Origin: Bacillota bacterium
GTDB lineage: Bacteria; Bacillota; Clostridia; TANB77; CAG-465
DNA: 64,000 nucleotides
Assembly: GCA_023460235.1 (NCBI GenBank)
Contig: JAEWRE010000083.1
Span: forward strand, 104,490-168,489
Direction of reading: 5' to 3'
The position numbers and the translations under genes are program-made. The notes under the pieces were generated by a model, which worked only from the letters and a program-made list of their open reading frames with translations, was not told where the DNA came from and searched no databases. Positions 36,431 through 45,252 of this stretch are shown here, piece by piece (position 1 is the stretch's first letter; each line of letters opens with the position of its first letter).

Positions 36431-38854
36431 TTAACATCCAACTAACACTTCAGGTGGCAATTCTGTATCTATATCACAAACATTAGATTTATATGTTACA
36501 TTTCCAAGTGTATCAGTTGCCATTATCCAAAGATATGGAATAGAACCTCCATTTCCCCCTATTATTGTATTTCCATAAGTAAATCCTATCCAACCACTAG
36601 TAGGTCTTGTAATACCGTTAAAGTACCATACATATTTCAATGTCGAGAAATTCACACCTGAACCTTTATCTGTTATAGTCACGTCATATGAAATACCTTT
36701 AGTAATTCTAGTAAAATCTACATCTGGCCCTTCTTTATCAATATTTACTATTGTAAGTGTACTTGTTCCACTTTGATTTCCTGCCGCATCTTTTCCTCTT
36801 GCATATACTGTTGTATTATTTGCAGATATAACTAGAGGTGCTGTATATGCTGTCCATGTTGTTCCATTTGTACTATACTCTTGTGTTGTTGCATCTGATG
36901 GGTATGTTATACTAACTATTACATTTGAATTTGTCCAAGCTGTTGTATTAGGTATTATTGTTGGAACAGCTGGTGCTGTATTATCTATATTAAATGCATT
37001 TGATTTTGTAACAACACTGTTTCCTGCATTGTCGCTTGCTTTTATCCATAAATAGTATGTAGCTGTTACACTTCCTTTTGTAATTGTTGCACCATTTGCA
37101 AATGTCGTCCATCCATTTGTTGGTGTAGTGCTATTTTGTGTATCCCATGCATACTGCAATGAAGATGTATTAACTGTGCTTCCTCCAGTATCACTTACTG
37201 TTACTGTTGTGCTTGCAGTCTGAATATTACTTCCCCCACTTGTTCCAAAAGCAACAGTTGGAGATATTTTATCAATATTTGCTATTGTAAGTGTGCTTGT
37301 TCCACTTTGGTTTCCAGCTTGGTCTTTTCCTCTTGCATATACTGTTGTATTATTTGTACTTATACTTAGTACTGCTGTATATGATGTCCATGTTGTTCCA
37401 TCAAGGCTATATTCTTTTATTGTTGCATCACTTGGATATACTATTGTTACTGTTACATTTGAATTTGTCCAAGCTGTTGTGCTTGGTGTTATAACAGGAT
37501 TTGTTGGTGCTGTATTATCTATGTTAAATGCATTTGATTTTGTAACAACACTATTTCCCGCATTGTCACTTCCTTTTATCCATAAATGATATGTACCAGT
37601 TACGCCGCCTTTAGTTATTGTTGTTCCATTTGTAAATGATGTCCAACCACTTGTTGGAGTTGTACTATTTTGCGTATCCCAAACATATTGTAATGAACTT
37701 GCAACCACACCACTTCCACTATCAGATACTGTTACTGTTGTACTTGCGGTTTTTATATTACTTCCACCATTTGTTCCAAAAGTAGCAGTTGGAGATATTT
37801 TATCAACTATAGTTTTACTCGAAGTAGCTGTGTTCATATTTCCGGCCATATCAACTGATAGTACATGTAAATAATAATCACCATCTGAATTAACCACTGC
37901 AGACATATTTACAATATTACCTGAAAATTCTGAAATATTAAAAGAGTTCACATTTCCTTTCCATATTGAGTTATCTTTTGTATAATTTGTAGAACTGTTA
38001 TCAATTAAATATTTACATAGTTCTTTATTAATTCCACTACCATTTTCATTATCCTTAAAAGTAATACTAATAGGTGATATCTGATTTTTATTAGAATACA
38101 TTGGTACCAAAATAATAGGTGCATCTGGTGCTGTTGAATCGGATTTAGTAGTAATTTTACCACTTTCCTGTACTCTTACATTTTCTTCATTTGCCATTTT
38201 CACTTCAACTTTAATATAATAATCATGATTAGATTCAAGATTATCAAAATCAAATGGTACAGTTTTTACTTGAGCACTTGAATTTATATTAGGTTCTGTG
38301 CTATATTCGCCTTTTTTATCTGTTAAATATATTTTACAATATGAAATATTATTTACATTCACAAGTGAACCCCAAAGTTCAACACTTCCTGATATATTTT
38401 TTAAATATGGGGTAGCCAATATATCTATGTTAAAATTCTTAATTCCAATTATACCATTTAGCCATTCTGATTCTTTATCGCTCACTCCAATATATACTAA
38501 CTCACCATTTAATATTTCTAGTTTCTCAACATAGTCAGTTTTTTTCATTGATGGAATAACATCAGTTATGTTTTTTTGTGTATCTTTAATACCACCTTCT
38601 GTTATACTACTTGCATTAGCACTCAATTCAGTTATATCATATAAAAATAGTGCGTTTGAAGTTTTATCTAGCTCATACATTGCTAGTTCTTCTTTAAATG
38701 TACTAACATCACTTAAAAATTTAGATTTTTTTGCGCTTTCAATAGGATTGTTTTTAGATACAGCTAGTACAATTGAGCTGGCTAAAATAATCATAACTAT
38801 TATAGTTATAATTAAAACAATAAGAGATACACCTTTTTTTTCGTCCTGGAACAT
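36431..38854 (-). CDS. Pilin-like protein with Ig-like repeat stalk and no lectin-like tip
   Basis: 807 residues. The start is ATG 38854 behind AGGAGG; a longer frame upstream has no ribosome site. The signal is EKKGVSLIVLIITIIVMIIL, followed by SKNNPIESAKKSKF as in the array proteins. A pilin-like head ends with LEILNGELVYIG. A fibronectin-like segment and a YYLHVLSVDMAGN repeat come next. Two long repeats of 177 residues each follow, containing TVAFGTSGGSN, YAWDTQNSTTPTNGW and VYARGKDAAGNQSGTSTLT. The protein ends abruptly after a third partial repeat with ELPPEVLVGC. It lacks the 350-residue tip of its relatives. Either it is a structural stalk component or it lost its tip. Confidence 0.85.
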   Translation of the reverse strand: MFQDEKKGVSLIVLIITIIVMIILASSIVLAVSKNNPIESAKKSKFLSDVSTFKEELAMYELDKTSNALFLYDITELSANASSITEGGIKDTQKNITDVIPSMKKTDYVEKLEILNGELVYIGVSDKESEWLNGIIGIKNFNIDILATPYLKNISGSVELWGSLVNVNNISYCKIYLTDKKGEYSTEPNINSSAQVKTVPFDFDNLESNHDYYIKVEVKMANEENVRVQESGKITTKSDSTAPDAPIILVPMYSNKNQISPISITFKDNENGSGINKELCKYLIDNSSTNYTKDNSIWKGNVNSFNISEFSGNIVNMSAVVNSDGDYYLHVLSVDMAGNMNTATSSKTIVDKISPTATFGTNGGSNIKTASTTVTVSDSGSGVVASSLQYVWDTQNSTTPTSGWTSFTNGTTITKGGVTGTYHLWIKGSDNAGNSVVTKSNAFNIDNTAPTNPVITPSTTAWTNSNVTVTIVYPSDATIKEYSLDGTTWTSYTAVLSISTNNTTVYARGKDQAGNQSGTSTLTIANIDKISPTVAFGTSGGSNIQTASTTVTVSDTGGSTVNTSSLQYAWDTQNSTTPTNGWTTFANGATITKGSVTATYYLWIKASDNAGNSVVTKSNAFNIDNTAPAVPTIIPNTTAWTNSNVIVSITYPSDATTQEYSTNGTTWTAYTAPLVISANNTTVYARGKDAAGNQSGTSTLTIVNIDKEGPDVDFTRITKGISYDVTITDKGSGVNFSTLKYVWYFNGITRPTSGWIGFTYGNTIIGGNGGSIPYLWIMATDTLGNVTYKSNVCDIDTELPPEVLVGC
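36720..37781 (-). repeat. Two tandem 531-bp coding repeats
   Basis: Equivalent points (the segment complementary to FGT) lie at 37241 and 37772, exactly 531 bases or 177 codons apart. The copies encode near-identical Ig-like pairs. Similar 534-base units recur at 63451-63985 in the partial gene at the right edge. Confidence 0.8.
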
Positions 38855-39104
38855 ATATAACCTCCTATAATAACAAAATATGTAAATACTAGACAAATCC
38901 ATATTTATTTTCGAATTGTAAGACATAATTTTTTACTTATATAATATTACATATCAATTTTTTTGTCAACATTTATGTAGAAAAATATAGTTTTATGTTT
39001 CAATTTGCAAGTTTTAAGCAAAAAACGAAGAAATGATTATAGATAATAGTATTAATTCAAATTTCTTTAATATAATTTAATATATAATGAAAGGTCGTGT
39101 ATAT

Positions 39105-39974
39105 ATGATATTCAAAGGTTCAGGTGTAGCACTTGTAACGCCATTTGATGAAAAGGATAATGTTAACTATGGAAAATTAAAAGAACTAATAAAATTTCAT
39201 ATAAATAAAAAAACTGATGCAATAATTGTATGTGGTACTTCAGGCGAATCTGCAACATTAATAGATGAAGAAATAATTGATATTGTAGAATTTACGGTAA
39301 ATGAAGTAAAAGGTAAAATCCCTGTTATAGCTGGTACGGGATCAAATAATACAAGTCATGCAATTTCATTGTCACAAGCAGCAGAATCAGTAGGTGCCTC
39401 TGGGTTACTACTCGTAACACCATACTATAACAAATGTACACAAGAAGGTCTTTATCTTCATTTTAAAGAAATTGCTAATTCAGTTACATTACCAATTATA
39501 ATGTATAACGTTCCTACAAGAACATGTGTAAATTTATTGCCCGAAACGGTTTTAAGACTATCAAGAATATCTAATATTGTGGGGATAAAAGAAGCAAGTG
39601 GTGATATTTCTCAAATAGCAAATTTATTATCTATTGTATCAAAAGATTTTGCGGTGTATTCTGGAAATGATGACCAAACTATTCCAATACTTTCACTTGG
39701 TGGTGCAGGAGTCATATCTGTAATAGCAAATATATATCCAAAAGAAATGCATGATTTATGTGAATATTTTTTTGATGGTAAAATAGAAAAGGCAAAAAAA
39801 ATACAATTTAAATACTTAGATCTTATGAAAAAATTATTTATAGAAGTAAATCCAATGCCTATTAAAGAAGCTATGAATATACTTGGAAAAGATGTTGGAG
39901 GTTGCAGATTACCACTTTGTAAAATGAGCGATGATAATTTTAAAATCTTGGAAAAATCATTAAAAGAAATCTAA
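39105..39974 (+). CDS. dapA: 4-hydroxy-tetrahydrodipicolinate synthase
   Basis: 289 residues. I choose ATG 39105 (MIFKGSGVALVTPFDEKDNVNY), which has AAAGG upstream; an ATG 18 bases earlier has none. The TIM-barrel family signature CGTSGESATL is at about 38-47 and the catalytic Tyr region YYNKCTQEGLY follows. The Schiff-base Lys lies in IVGIKEASGD. The enzyme condenses pyruvate with aspartate semialdehyde on the path to lysine and meso-diaminopimelate, and to dipicolinate in spores. No other dap gene is in the window. Confidence 0.95.
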   Translation: MIFKGSGVALVTPFDEKDNVNYGKLKELIKFHINKKTDAIIVCGTSGESATLIDEEIIDIVEFTVNEVKGKIPVIAGTGSNNTSHAISLSQAAESVGASGLLLVTPYYNKCTQEGLYLHFKEIANSVTLPIIMYNVPTRTCVNLLPETVLRLSRISNIVGIKEASGDISQIANLLSIVSKDFAVYSGNDDQTIPILSLGGAGVISVIANIYPKEMHDLCEYFFDGKIEKAKKIQFKYLDLMKKLFIEVNPMPIKEAMNILGKDVGGCRLPLCKMSDDNFKILEKSLKEI

Positions 39975-39992
39975 ATTAAAATAGTAATTGAT

Positions 39993-40031
39993 AAAATCCC
40001 CACTACAGATAGTCTGTAATGAGGATTTTTT
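39993..40031 (+). terminator. Terminator of dapA
   Basis: AAATCC-TACAGA pairs with TCTGTA-GGATTT with small bulges, and a T run follows. Confidence 0.7.
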
Positions 40032-40106
40032 CTTTTATTTATTCACTTAAATATTTTATTACTCTCATTAATATTATTTTTTATATTTTCTAGACCAAAA
40101 CAAAAA

Positions 40107-40141
40107 AATAAGACTTACCTAAAATAATAGTAAGTCTTAAA
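40107..40141 (-). terminator. Terminator of the 40150 gene
   Basis: TAAGACTTAC (40109-40118) pairs perfectly with GTAAGTCTTA (40130-40139). Confidence 0.7.
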
Positions 40142-40149
40142 ATTTAAGA

Positions 40150-40698
40150 TTATTCGCAAACATGGATAATAAGTTGATTATAATAATCAACTAGTTCCTC
40201 ACAATCTGTATAATCAATGTCTTCAAATTCGTCTTTACAGTGTTTTCTAATTAGTAGATGGCTTGGTTCGTCATCTTCTGGTGTATAAGTTTCATCTTCA
40301 CAATCAATGTTTGAATATTTTTCAAATAGCCAAAATTCTTCCCCTTCTTCGCTAATTACAACAAACGTGAGTAATACTTCAAGATTTGTTGGTATATCAA
40401 ATAAGCATTTAGTATCAAATTTAATATAATACTCTAATACATGTTCTTCATCACTCTCATCAGCAATTCCTTGGTAATAATCTGCTTTTATTTTCTCATA
40501 TACTTCTTCATCAACTATAACAACAAGTCTTTTTTCTTGAGAGTCATATTCCTTTATAATTGGTTCTTTTGTATCTTCATAAATAGATATAAATATCCAA
40601 AATTCTCTTCCAGTATTTTTTGATACACAAACGAAGTCTAAACAAATTTCCTCTTCATCTGCCTCAAGTACATTAAACTTAATATCAAATTTTCTCAT
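40150..40698 (-). CDS. Acidic hypothetical protein with internal duplication
   Basis: 182 residues, very acidic, with no membrane helix or signal. Two halves look related. 'LDFVCVSKNTGREFWIFISIYED' (about 20-42) aligns with 'LTFVVISEEGEEFWLFEKYSN' (about 109-129), each followed by an acidic stretch. This suggests a tandem pair of the same small beta domain. I do not recognise a family. It has its own terminator and a GGAGG-type site, and lies alone between dapA and the DUF4363/DUF421 pair. Confidence 0.72.
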   Translation of the reverse strand: MRKFDIKFNVLEADEEEICLDFVCVSKNTGREFWIFISIYEDTKEPIIKEYDSQEKRLVVIVDEEVYEKIKADYYQGIADESDEEHVLEYYIKFDTKCLFDIPTNLEVLLTFVVISEEGEEFWLFEKYSNIDCEDETYTPEDDEPSHLLIRKHCKDEFEDIDYTDCEELVDYYNQLIIHVCE

Positions 40699-40816
40699 TA
40701 CTCTTCCCTCCTAAAAATATAATCTATTTCTAAGACATAAACAGTTACGAGTATATAATAACATACTTTTTCTATTTTGTAAATATTAAAATTATATATT
40801 GCTCTAATAGAGTTTT

Positions 40817-41197
40817 TTATATAACATTACTTACATTCACTCTTTGTTTATTAACAACATGATTAAAAATTCTCTTTAATTCCTTTGCTGCTTTAATGGA
40901 TTCTTCCTTATCCTCCGCCTCAACATTTGATTTAAAATCAAGAATTCTTTCTTCTATTTTTCCGATTTCGTCATGATCAATAAATATTGACCATACAGGT
41001 CGTATACTATTCCATGAGTCATCTATTGAGTTTAATTGTTCTTTAGCTAATTTGAAATTACCATTTTCAACTAAATTTTCTGAATATTCTATATCAGATA
41101 ATGCATATAAAGATGTTTTATTTAAATAATTAACCTCCCAAAGTCCACAAACAAGTAGAAGTAATAGTGTTACTATTAAAATTATCCATTGTTTCAT
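40817..41197 (-). CDS. DUF4363 family protein
   Basis: 126 residues. One N-terminal membrane helix (about 4-22) leads to an exported helical domain with WNSIRPVWSIFIDHDEIGKIE, a pattern typical of DUF4363. Its ATG overlaps the stop of the DUF421 gene (ATGA arrangement), so the two are translationally coupled. This pair is common in Clostridia. The molecular function is unknown. Confidence 0.82.
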   Translation of the reverse strand: MKQWIILIVTLLLLLVCGLWEVNYLNKTSLYALSDIEYSENLVENGNFKLAKEQLNSIDDSWNSIRPVWSIFIDHDEIGKIEERILDFKSNVEAEDKEESIKAAKELKRIFNHVVNKQRVNVSNVI

Positions 41198-41835
41198 AAT
41201 TTCACCTCTTCTTTTAATTGATATATGAAATTAGAATTTTCATCTATTGTTGCCACAAGAACATTTTCCATTACTAAATTGTTATCATTTAATAATTTTT
41301 GTAAATCACTATCATTCATATTTAGTAGTTCCAAATTTGTTTCTGAAATTTTACCATCTTCAACAACATTAAGTGGCAAACCATTCATATTATCAGAATT
41401 TTTTATTACATTTAAATTACCATTAGTTTCAATTATTGCATACTTTACATCTTGTATTTTAAATACATCTCTTTCTCTTAATTGTGACATAAGATCAGCA
41501 AGAGTGTAATTTTGTTTTGAAAATTCTTTTTCATCTAATTTTCCATCCCTAATTATAACTGAAATTGTTCCACACATTATATCTTGTACTTTATTACTAG
41601 ATTGCGTTATCAGAGTAAATAAACTATATGCCACAAGTAAAGTTACTATTGGAATTATTCCGTCAAATATTGATATTCCACGTGATGACATTGGTGCAGA
41701 AGCAAGATCTGCAATTAATATTATTATTGTAAGTTCAAATGGCTGAACTTTCGACATTTCCTTTTTTCCCATTAATCGTATAACAATAAATACTACACAA
41801 TATAGTATTAAAGCACGTAAAAAAACTATTAACAT
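41194..41835 (-). CDS. DUF421 (YetF/YdfS-like) membrane protein
   Basis: 213 residues. Three N-terminal membrane helices (about 4-80) include the family motifs VIRLMGKKEMSKVQPFELTI and LIADLASAPM. A C-terminal cytoplasmic domain of two small folds follows (IIRDGKLDEKEFSKQNYTLADLMSQLRERDVF). In sporulating bacteria some family members work in the spore or in the membrane during germination or stress. The exact role here is unknown. It forms an operon with the overlapping DUF4363 gene. Confidence 0.88.
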   Translation of the reverse strand: MLIVFLRALILYCVVFIVIRLMGKKEMSKVQPFELTIIILIADLASAPMSSRGISIFDGIIPIVTLLVAYSLFTLITQSSNKVQDIMCGTISVIIRDGKLDEKEFSKQNYTLADLMSQLRERDVFKIQDVKYAIIETNGNLNVIKNSDNMNGLPLNVVEDGKISETNLELLNMNDSDLQKLLNDNNLVMENVLVATIDENSNFIYQLKEEVKL

Positions 41836-41924
41836 TTAAAATCACCTAAACTTATTTTTTGCATAATTACGAAAAAATATACAAATAATAAGAAAAAGAA
41901 TTAGGTGATTTTTAGGAGGATAAA

Positions 41925-42296
41925 ATGGAAAATATTAGAACTTTAAATAAATCTTTAGATTCAGTAAGAATATCGCAGATGATTATTAGGTTTTTAACTT
42001 CTCTTTCAGTATTTGCAGTAACAGTATTCTTTACTCCAAATTTTCATATATCATCGTTCCCTATATTAATACTTAGCAGTATAGCAATAATAATTTTTGA
42101 TTATTTAATGTCAATAATTACAGGTATTCATGATATTCCACTTGGTCGTGGTCTTGTTGGATTTACCTGTGCTGCAATTATAATATATGTAACTCAATTT
42201 TTTGTTGATGGATATTACATTTCTGCAATAAGTAGTTTAATTGCTGCTGCTATATATGGCGTAATTGATGGATTATTACCAAATAAAACTGGCTAA
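41925..42296 (+). CDS. Phage holin-like four-helix membrane protein
   Basis: 123 residues with an AGGAGG site. Four hydrophobic helices cover nearly the whole protein after a short charged N-terminus. The sequence GIHDIPLGRGLVGFTCAAIII between helices 2 and 3 and the ending GVIDGLLPNK match the 'phage holin family IV'-like chromosomal proteins of Clostridia. No lysin or other phage gene is nearby, so it is probably a host membrane protein rather than a working holin. Confidence 0.75.
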   Translation: MENIRTLNKSLDSVRISQMIIRFLTSLSVFAVTVFFTPNFHISSFPILILSSIAIIIFDYLMSIITGIHDIPLGRGLVGFTCAAIIIYVTQFFVDGYYISAISSLIAAAIYGVIDGLLPNKTG

Positions 42297-42297
42297 A

Positions 42298-42343
42298 AAA
42301 ATTGTTAAACACATGCCTTTTATATGTGTTTAACAATTTTTTA
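42298..42343. terminator. Bidirectional terminator
   Basis: AAATTGTTAAACACAT pairs perfectly with ATGTGTTTAACAATTT, flanked by A and T runs. It serves both converging genes. Confidence 0.85.
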
Positions 42344-42745
42344 ATTATTTTTTTCATCTTTTAAAATATAAATATATAATACACGATCAATATTTATATG
42401 ATAAAAATAAAATTTACTTTCAGTTCTTCCATTTAATTTTGGATAAAAAGGATATTGGATATGTTCTATTGGAACTCTACTTTTTGAATTAAAATCTTGA
42501 ATTATAACTTTGTCGCATGGATTTTGTTCTATCCAATTATTCAATAAATATAAAGCAGGAAAACTATATGAAATTATTTCTTCTAAGAATGTATTATCAT
42601 TTCTCCGGTCAATACTTATTTTATAAAATATTTTTTCACTGACTTTTTTGATTTTAGAATAACTAGTAATAGAAATGCCGGTACTTTTCATTTTTTGTTT
42701 AATATTATTTAATATATTATCAATAGATTTTTCTTCTTCTTCCAA
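42341..42745 (-). CDS. Hypothetical protein, 134 residues
   Basis: The ribosome site AGGAGGTG points to a TTG start at 42745 (LEEEEKSIDNIL). A longer in-frame ATG start at 42784 lies beyond that site. The product has an acidic helical N-terminus, a beta-rich middle (SEKIFYKISIDRR) and a C-terminus with two strands (SKFYFYHINIDRVLYIYIL). No membrane helix, signal or catalytic motif is visible. I do not recognise a family. It converges with the holin-like gene and shares its terminator. Confidence 0.7.
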   Translation of the reverse strand: MEEEEKSIDNILNNIKQKMKSTGISITSYSKIKKVSEKIFYKISIDRRNDNTFLEEIISYSFPALYLLNNWIEQNPCDKVIIQDFNSKSRVPIEHIQYPFYPKLNGRTESKFYFYHINIDRVLYIYILKDEKNN

Positions 42746-42924
42746 ATAAAAGCACCTCCTATTAATTATAATGCTATTTAACAATAATATAAGAGATTAT
42801 ATAATACACATTAATATTTGTCAATATTAAAATATATCATTTTTTATTTTAAAGCCTTGAATGTAAATAATCATATTTAGAATTAGAAATCATATTATGT
42901 TATATAAGATTTAAGAAAGGAACG

Positions 42925-43548
42925 ATGTTTAATATGTATAATAATCCTTATTTATTTCCATATAATCTAAATTTACCATATATGCCAGAGAATCCATATA
43001 ATCAATATAATCAATATAATCAATGGAACCCATTTTTAGGTTATATAAATCCTCAATCATATTTAAATTATTACAATGATATGTCTTCAGATAAAAGATA
43101 TATTAATCCATATCAATTAATTGGCAACACAAATATGATAAATTTAAAAGATTATGGACCAGATCCTTTTGTAGTTAATATTAATCAAGCAACATTGAGT
43201 AATCCAAATTATCGTACTACATTATGGACAGGAAAACATTTACAAGTAACTCTTATGAGTATAAACGTAGGCGATAATATTGGCTTGGAAGTACATCCAG
43301 ATACAGATCAATTTTTGCGTATTGAAAGTGGTCAAGGAATTGCTAGAATGGGTAAATCCAAAGATAAACTAGATTTTCAACAAATGGTACGTGATGATGA
43401 TGCAATATTGGTACCAGCAGGAACATGGCACAATGTTGTAAACACAGGTACAATACCATTGAAACTATATTCAATTTACGCACCACCTCATCATCCACAT
43501 GGAACAGTTCATCAAACAAAAGCAATTGCTGAAGCGCAAGGAGATTAA
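42925..43548 (+). CDS. Cupin-domain protein
   Basis: 207 residues with GAAAGGA before the ATG. The first 60 residues are rich in Asn, Tyr, Pro and Gln (PYNQYNQYNQWNPFLG) and resemble spore-coat-type tails. From about residue 75 a cupin barrel follows. The metal-binding motif is GLEVHPDTDQFLRIESGQG, the second motif is VPAGTWHNVVNTG, and it ends YAPPHHPHGTVHQTKA. The His residues expected to bind metal are all present. Related proteins include mannose-6-phosphate isomerase-like cupins. The tail suggests a structural or spore location, but that is inference. Confidence 0.88.
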   Translation: MFNMYNNPYLFPYNLNLPYMPENPYNQYNQYNQWNPFLGYINPQSYLNYYNDMSSDKRYINPYQLIGNTNMINLKDYGPDPFVVNINQATLSNPNYRTTLWTGKHLQVTLMSINVGDNIGLEVHPDTDQFLRIESGQGIARMGKSKDKLDFQQMVRDDDAILVPAGTWHNVVNTGTIPLKLYSIYAPPHHPHGTVHQTKAIAEAQGD

Positions 43549-43563
43549 TATTAAAGATTTGTA

Positions 43564-43602
43564 TAAAAAATACTAGGTAATTTATATACCTAGTATTTTT
43601 TA
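43564..43602. terminator. Bidirectional terminator between the cupin gene and the suf operon
   Basis: AAAAATACTAGGTA pairs with TACCTAGTATTTTT around a short loop. Confidence 0.85.
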
Positions 43603-43604
43603 AT

Positions 43605-44030
43605 TTATTTTTCTATACTTTCTTTTAATGTGTGCCATGCAAGAACTGCGCATTTAACTCTTGCTGGCATATTAGAAATATTTTTAAATGCTATTGCATC
43701 TCCTAAAACTTCTAATTTTTCATCATCTTCAATTTCTTTTTTTATCATTTTTAAATATGTTTCAACTAACTCTAATGCTTCCTCTTTACTTTTACCCTTT
43801 ATTTGATCTATCATTATAGAAGTAGAAGCCTGAGATATTGCACATCCATGTCCTGTATATGAAGCATCTTTAATTATATTTCCATCAAACTTAATTTCTA
43901 AAGTTATTTCATCTCCACAACTTGGATTATGTCCTAACTGAGTTATATCAGGAGTTTCAATATGTTTTTTATTATGGCTATTTTTACTATGTTCAAGTAT
44001 CATATCTGTATATATATCATTAAGCTCCAT
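43605..44030 (-). CDS. sufU: Fe-S cluster assembly scaffold/sulfur-transfer protein SufU
   Basis: 141 residues from ATG 44030, which overlaps the end of sufS by 11 bases. The three zinc/cluster cysteines are present in NPSCGDEI, TGHGCAISQAS and ARVKCAVLAWHTL, and Asp follows the first Cys as in SufU. The ordering and the helix insert between the second and third Cys are also SufU-like. SufU accepts sulfur from the SufS persulfide and passes it to the SufBCD scaffold. It is the last gene of the operon. Confidence 0.95.
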   Translation of the reverse strand: MELNDIYTDMILEHSKNSHNKKHIETPDITQLGHNPSCGDEITLEIKFDGNIIKDASYTGHGCAISQASTSIMIDQIKGKSKEEALELVETYLKMIKKEIEDDEKLEVLGDAIAFKNISNMPARVKCAVLAWHTLKESIEK

Positions 44031-45252
44031 ATCCCATATGCCCCCTAACTTTTTTAAGTGCATCTATAAATATATCTATCTCATCCTTTGTGTTATAGAA
44101 ATAAAAACTAATTCTACAAGTAGCATTTAAATCAAGTTTTCTCATTAATGGTTGAGCACAGTGATGTCCAGATCTAACGGCAACACCATATTTATCTAAT
44201 ATTGATGCTGTATCATGAGGATGAACATCGTTGACATTAAATGAAATTACTCCAACTTTATCTTCTATATTATCGTCTCCATATACAGTTACATTTGGTA
44301 CTTCATTAAGTTTTTCAATTGCATATTTCATTAATTCATGTTCAGTTTCTTGAATAAATTTATAACCAATTTTTTCAATATATTCAATGGCTTTTGCAAG
44401 TCCAATAACTGATTCAACATTTTGTGTTCCAGCTTCAAATTTAAAAGGAAGTTCTGCAAAAGTAGAATCTTGTTCTGTAACATATTCAATCATATCTCCA
44501 CCATATAGAAATGGGGGCATACTATTTAATATATCTTCTTTTCCATATAAAACACCAACACCCATTGGAGCAAGCATTTTATGTCCAGAAAAAGCTACAA
44601 AATCAGCATCTAACTTTTTAACATCCACTTTCATATGTGGTATACTTTGAGCTGCATCAAGTATTACAATTGCACCAACACCATGAGCTCTTGATATAAT
44701 TTGTTCAATTGGATGAACTACTCCAAATGTATTTGTAACATGCGCGATACAAACTATTTTAGTTTTATCACTTATTTTATTTTCTATTTCGCCATCTAGT
44801 ATTCTACCATTATTATCTGTATATATATAGTTTATTTTAGCACCTTTTTTTAAAGCAATTTGTTGCCAAGGTATAAGATTACTATGATGTTCAGTAATAC
44901 ATATTGTTATTTCATCATCTTTTGATATATTATTTTGAACATATGAATAAGCAACTAAATTTAAAGCTTCAGTAGTATTCTTTGTAAATATTATTTCTTT
45001 TGAAGAATTTGCATTTATAAATTCTTTTACCTTTTCACGAGCATTTTCATAAGCAAGAGTTGCTTCCACACTTAAAGTATGAGCACCCCTATGTGGATTA
45101 GCATTATATGTAAGATAATAGTTTGCTATTGCATCTATAACATATTTTGGTTTTTGAGTTGTAGCAGCATTATCAAAGTATACTAATTGTTTATTATTAA
45201 CTTGCCTACTTAGTATAGGAAAGTCTTTTCTAATATCATTAATATTATTCAT
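44020..45252 (-). CDS. sufS: Cysteine desulfurase SufS
   Basis: 410 residues from ATG 45252 behind AAGGAG; a TTG six bases upstream is too close to that site. It is a group II class V aminotransferase. YFDNAATTQKP lies near the N-terminus, the pyridoxal-phosphate Lys is in FVAFSGHKMLAPMG, and the catalytic Cys loop is AVRSGHHCAQPLM. The enzyme removes sulfur from cysteine as a persulfide. The start overlaps sufD by eight bases and the stop overlaps sufU, indicating tight coupling. Confidence 0.97.
   Translation of the reverse strand: MNNINDIRKDFPILSRQVNNKQLVYFDNAATTQKPKYVIDAIANYYLTYNANPHRGAHTLSVEATLAYENAREKVKEFINANSSKEIIFTKNTTEALNLVAYSYVQNNISKDDEITICITEHHSNLIPWQQIALKKGAKINYIYTDNNGRILDGEIENKISDKTKIVCIAHVTNTFGVVHPIEQIISRAHGVGAIVILDAAQSIPHMKVDVKKLDADFVAFSGHKMLAPMGVGVLYGKEDILNSMPPFLYGGDMIEYVTEQDSTFAELPFKFEAGTQNVESVIGLAKAIEYIEKIGYKFIQETEHELMKYAIEKLNEVPNVTVYGDDNIEDKVGVISFNVNDVHPHDTASILDKYGVAVRSGHHCAQPLMRKLDLNATCRISFYFYNTKDEIDIFIDALKKVRGHMGYGA

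Noticed and set aside
36720..37781. CRISPR-like or noncoding repeat array
   Set aside because: The repeats are exact multiples of three and remain in one open frame encoding Ig-like domains. They are protein repeats, and no short repeat-spacer pattern is present anywhere.
41925..42296. Prophage remnant suggested by the holin-like gene
   Set aside because: No lysin, capsid, terminase or integrase gene is nearby. This holin-like family is common as a chromosomal gene in Clostridia.
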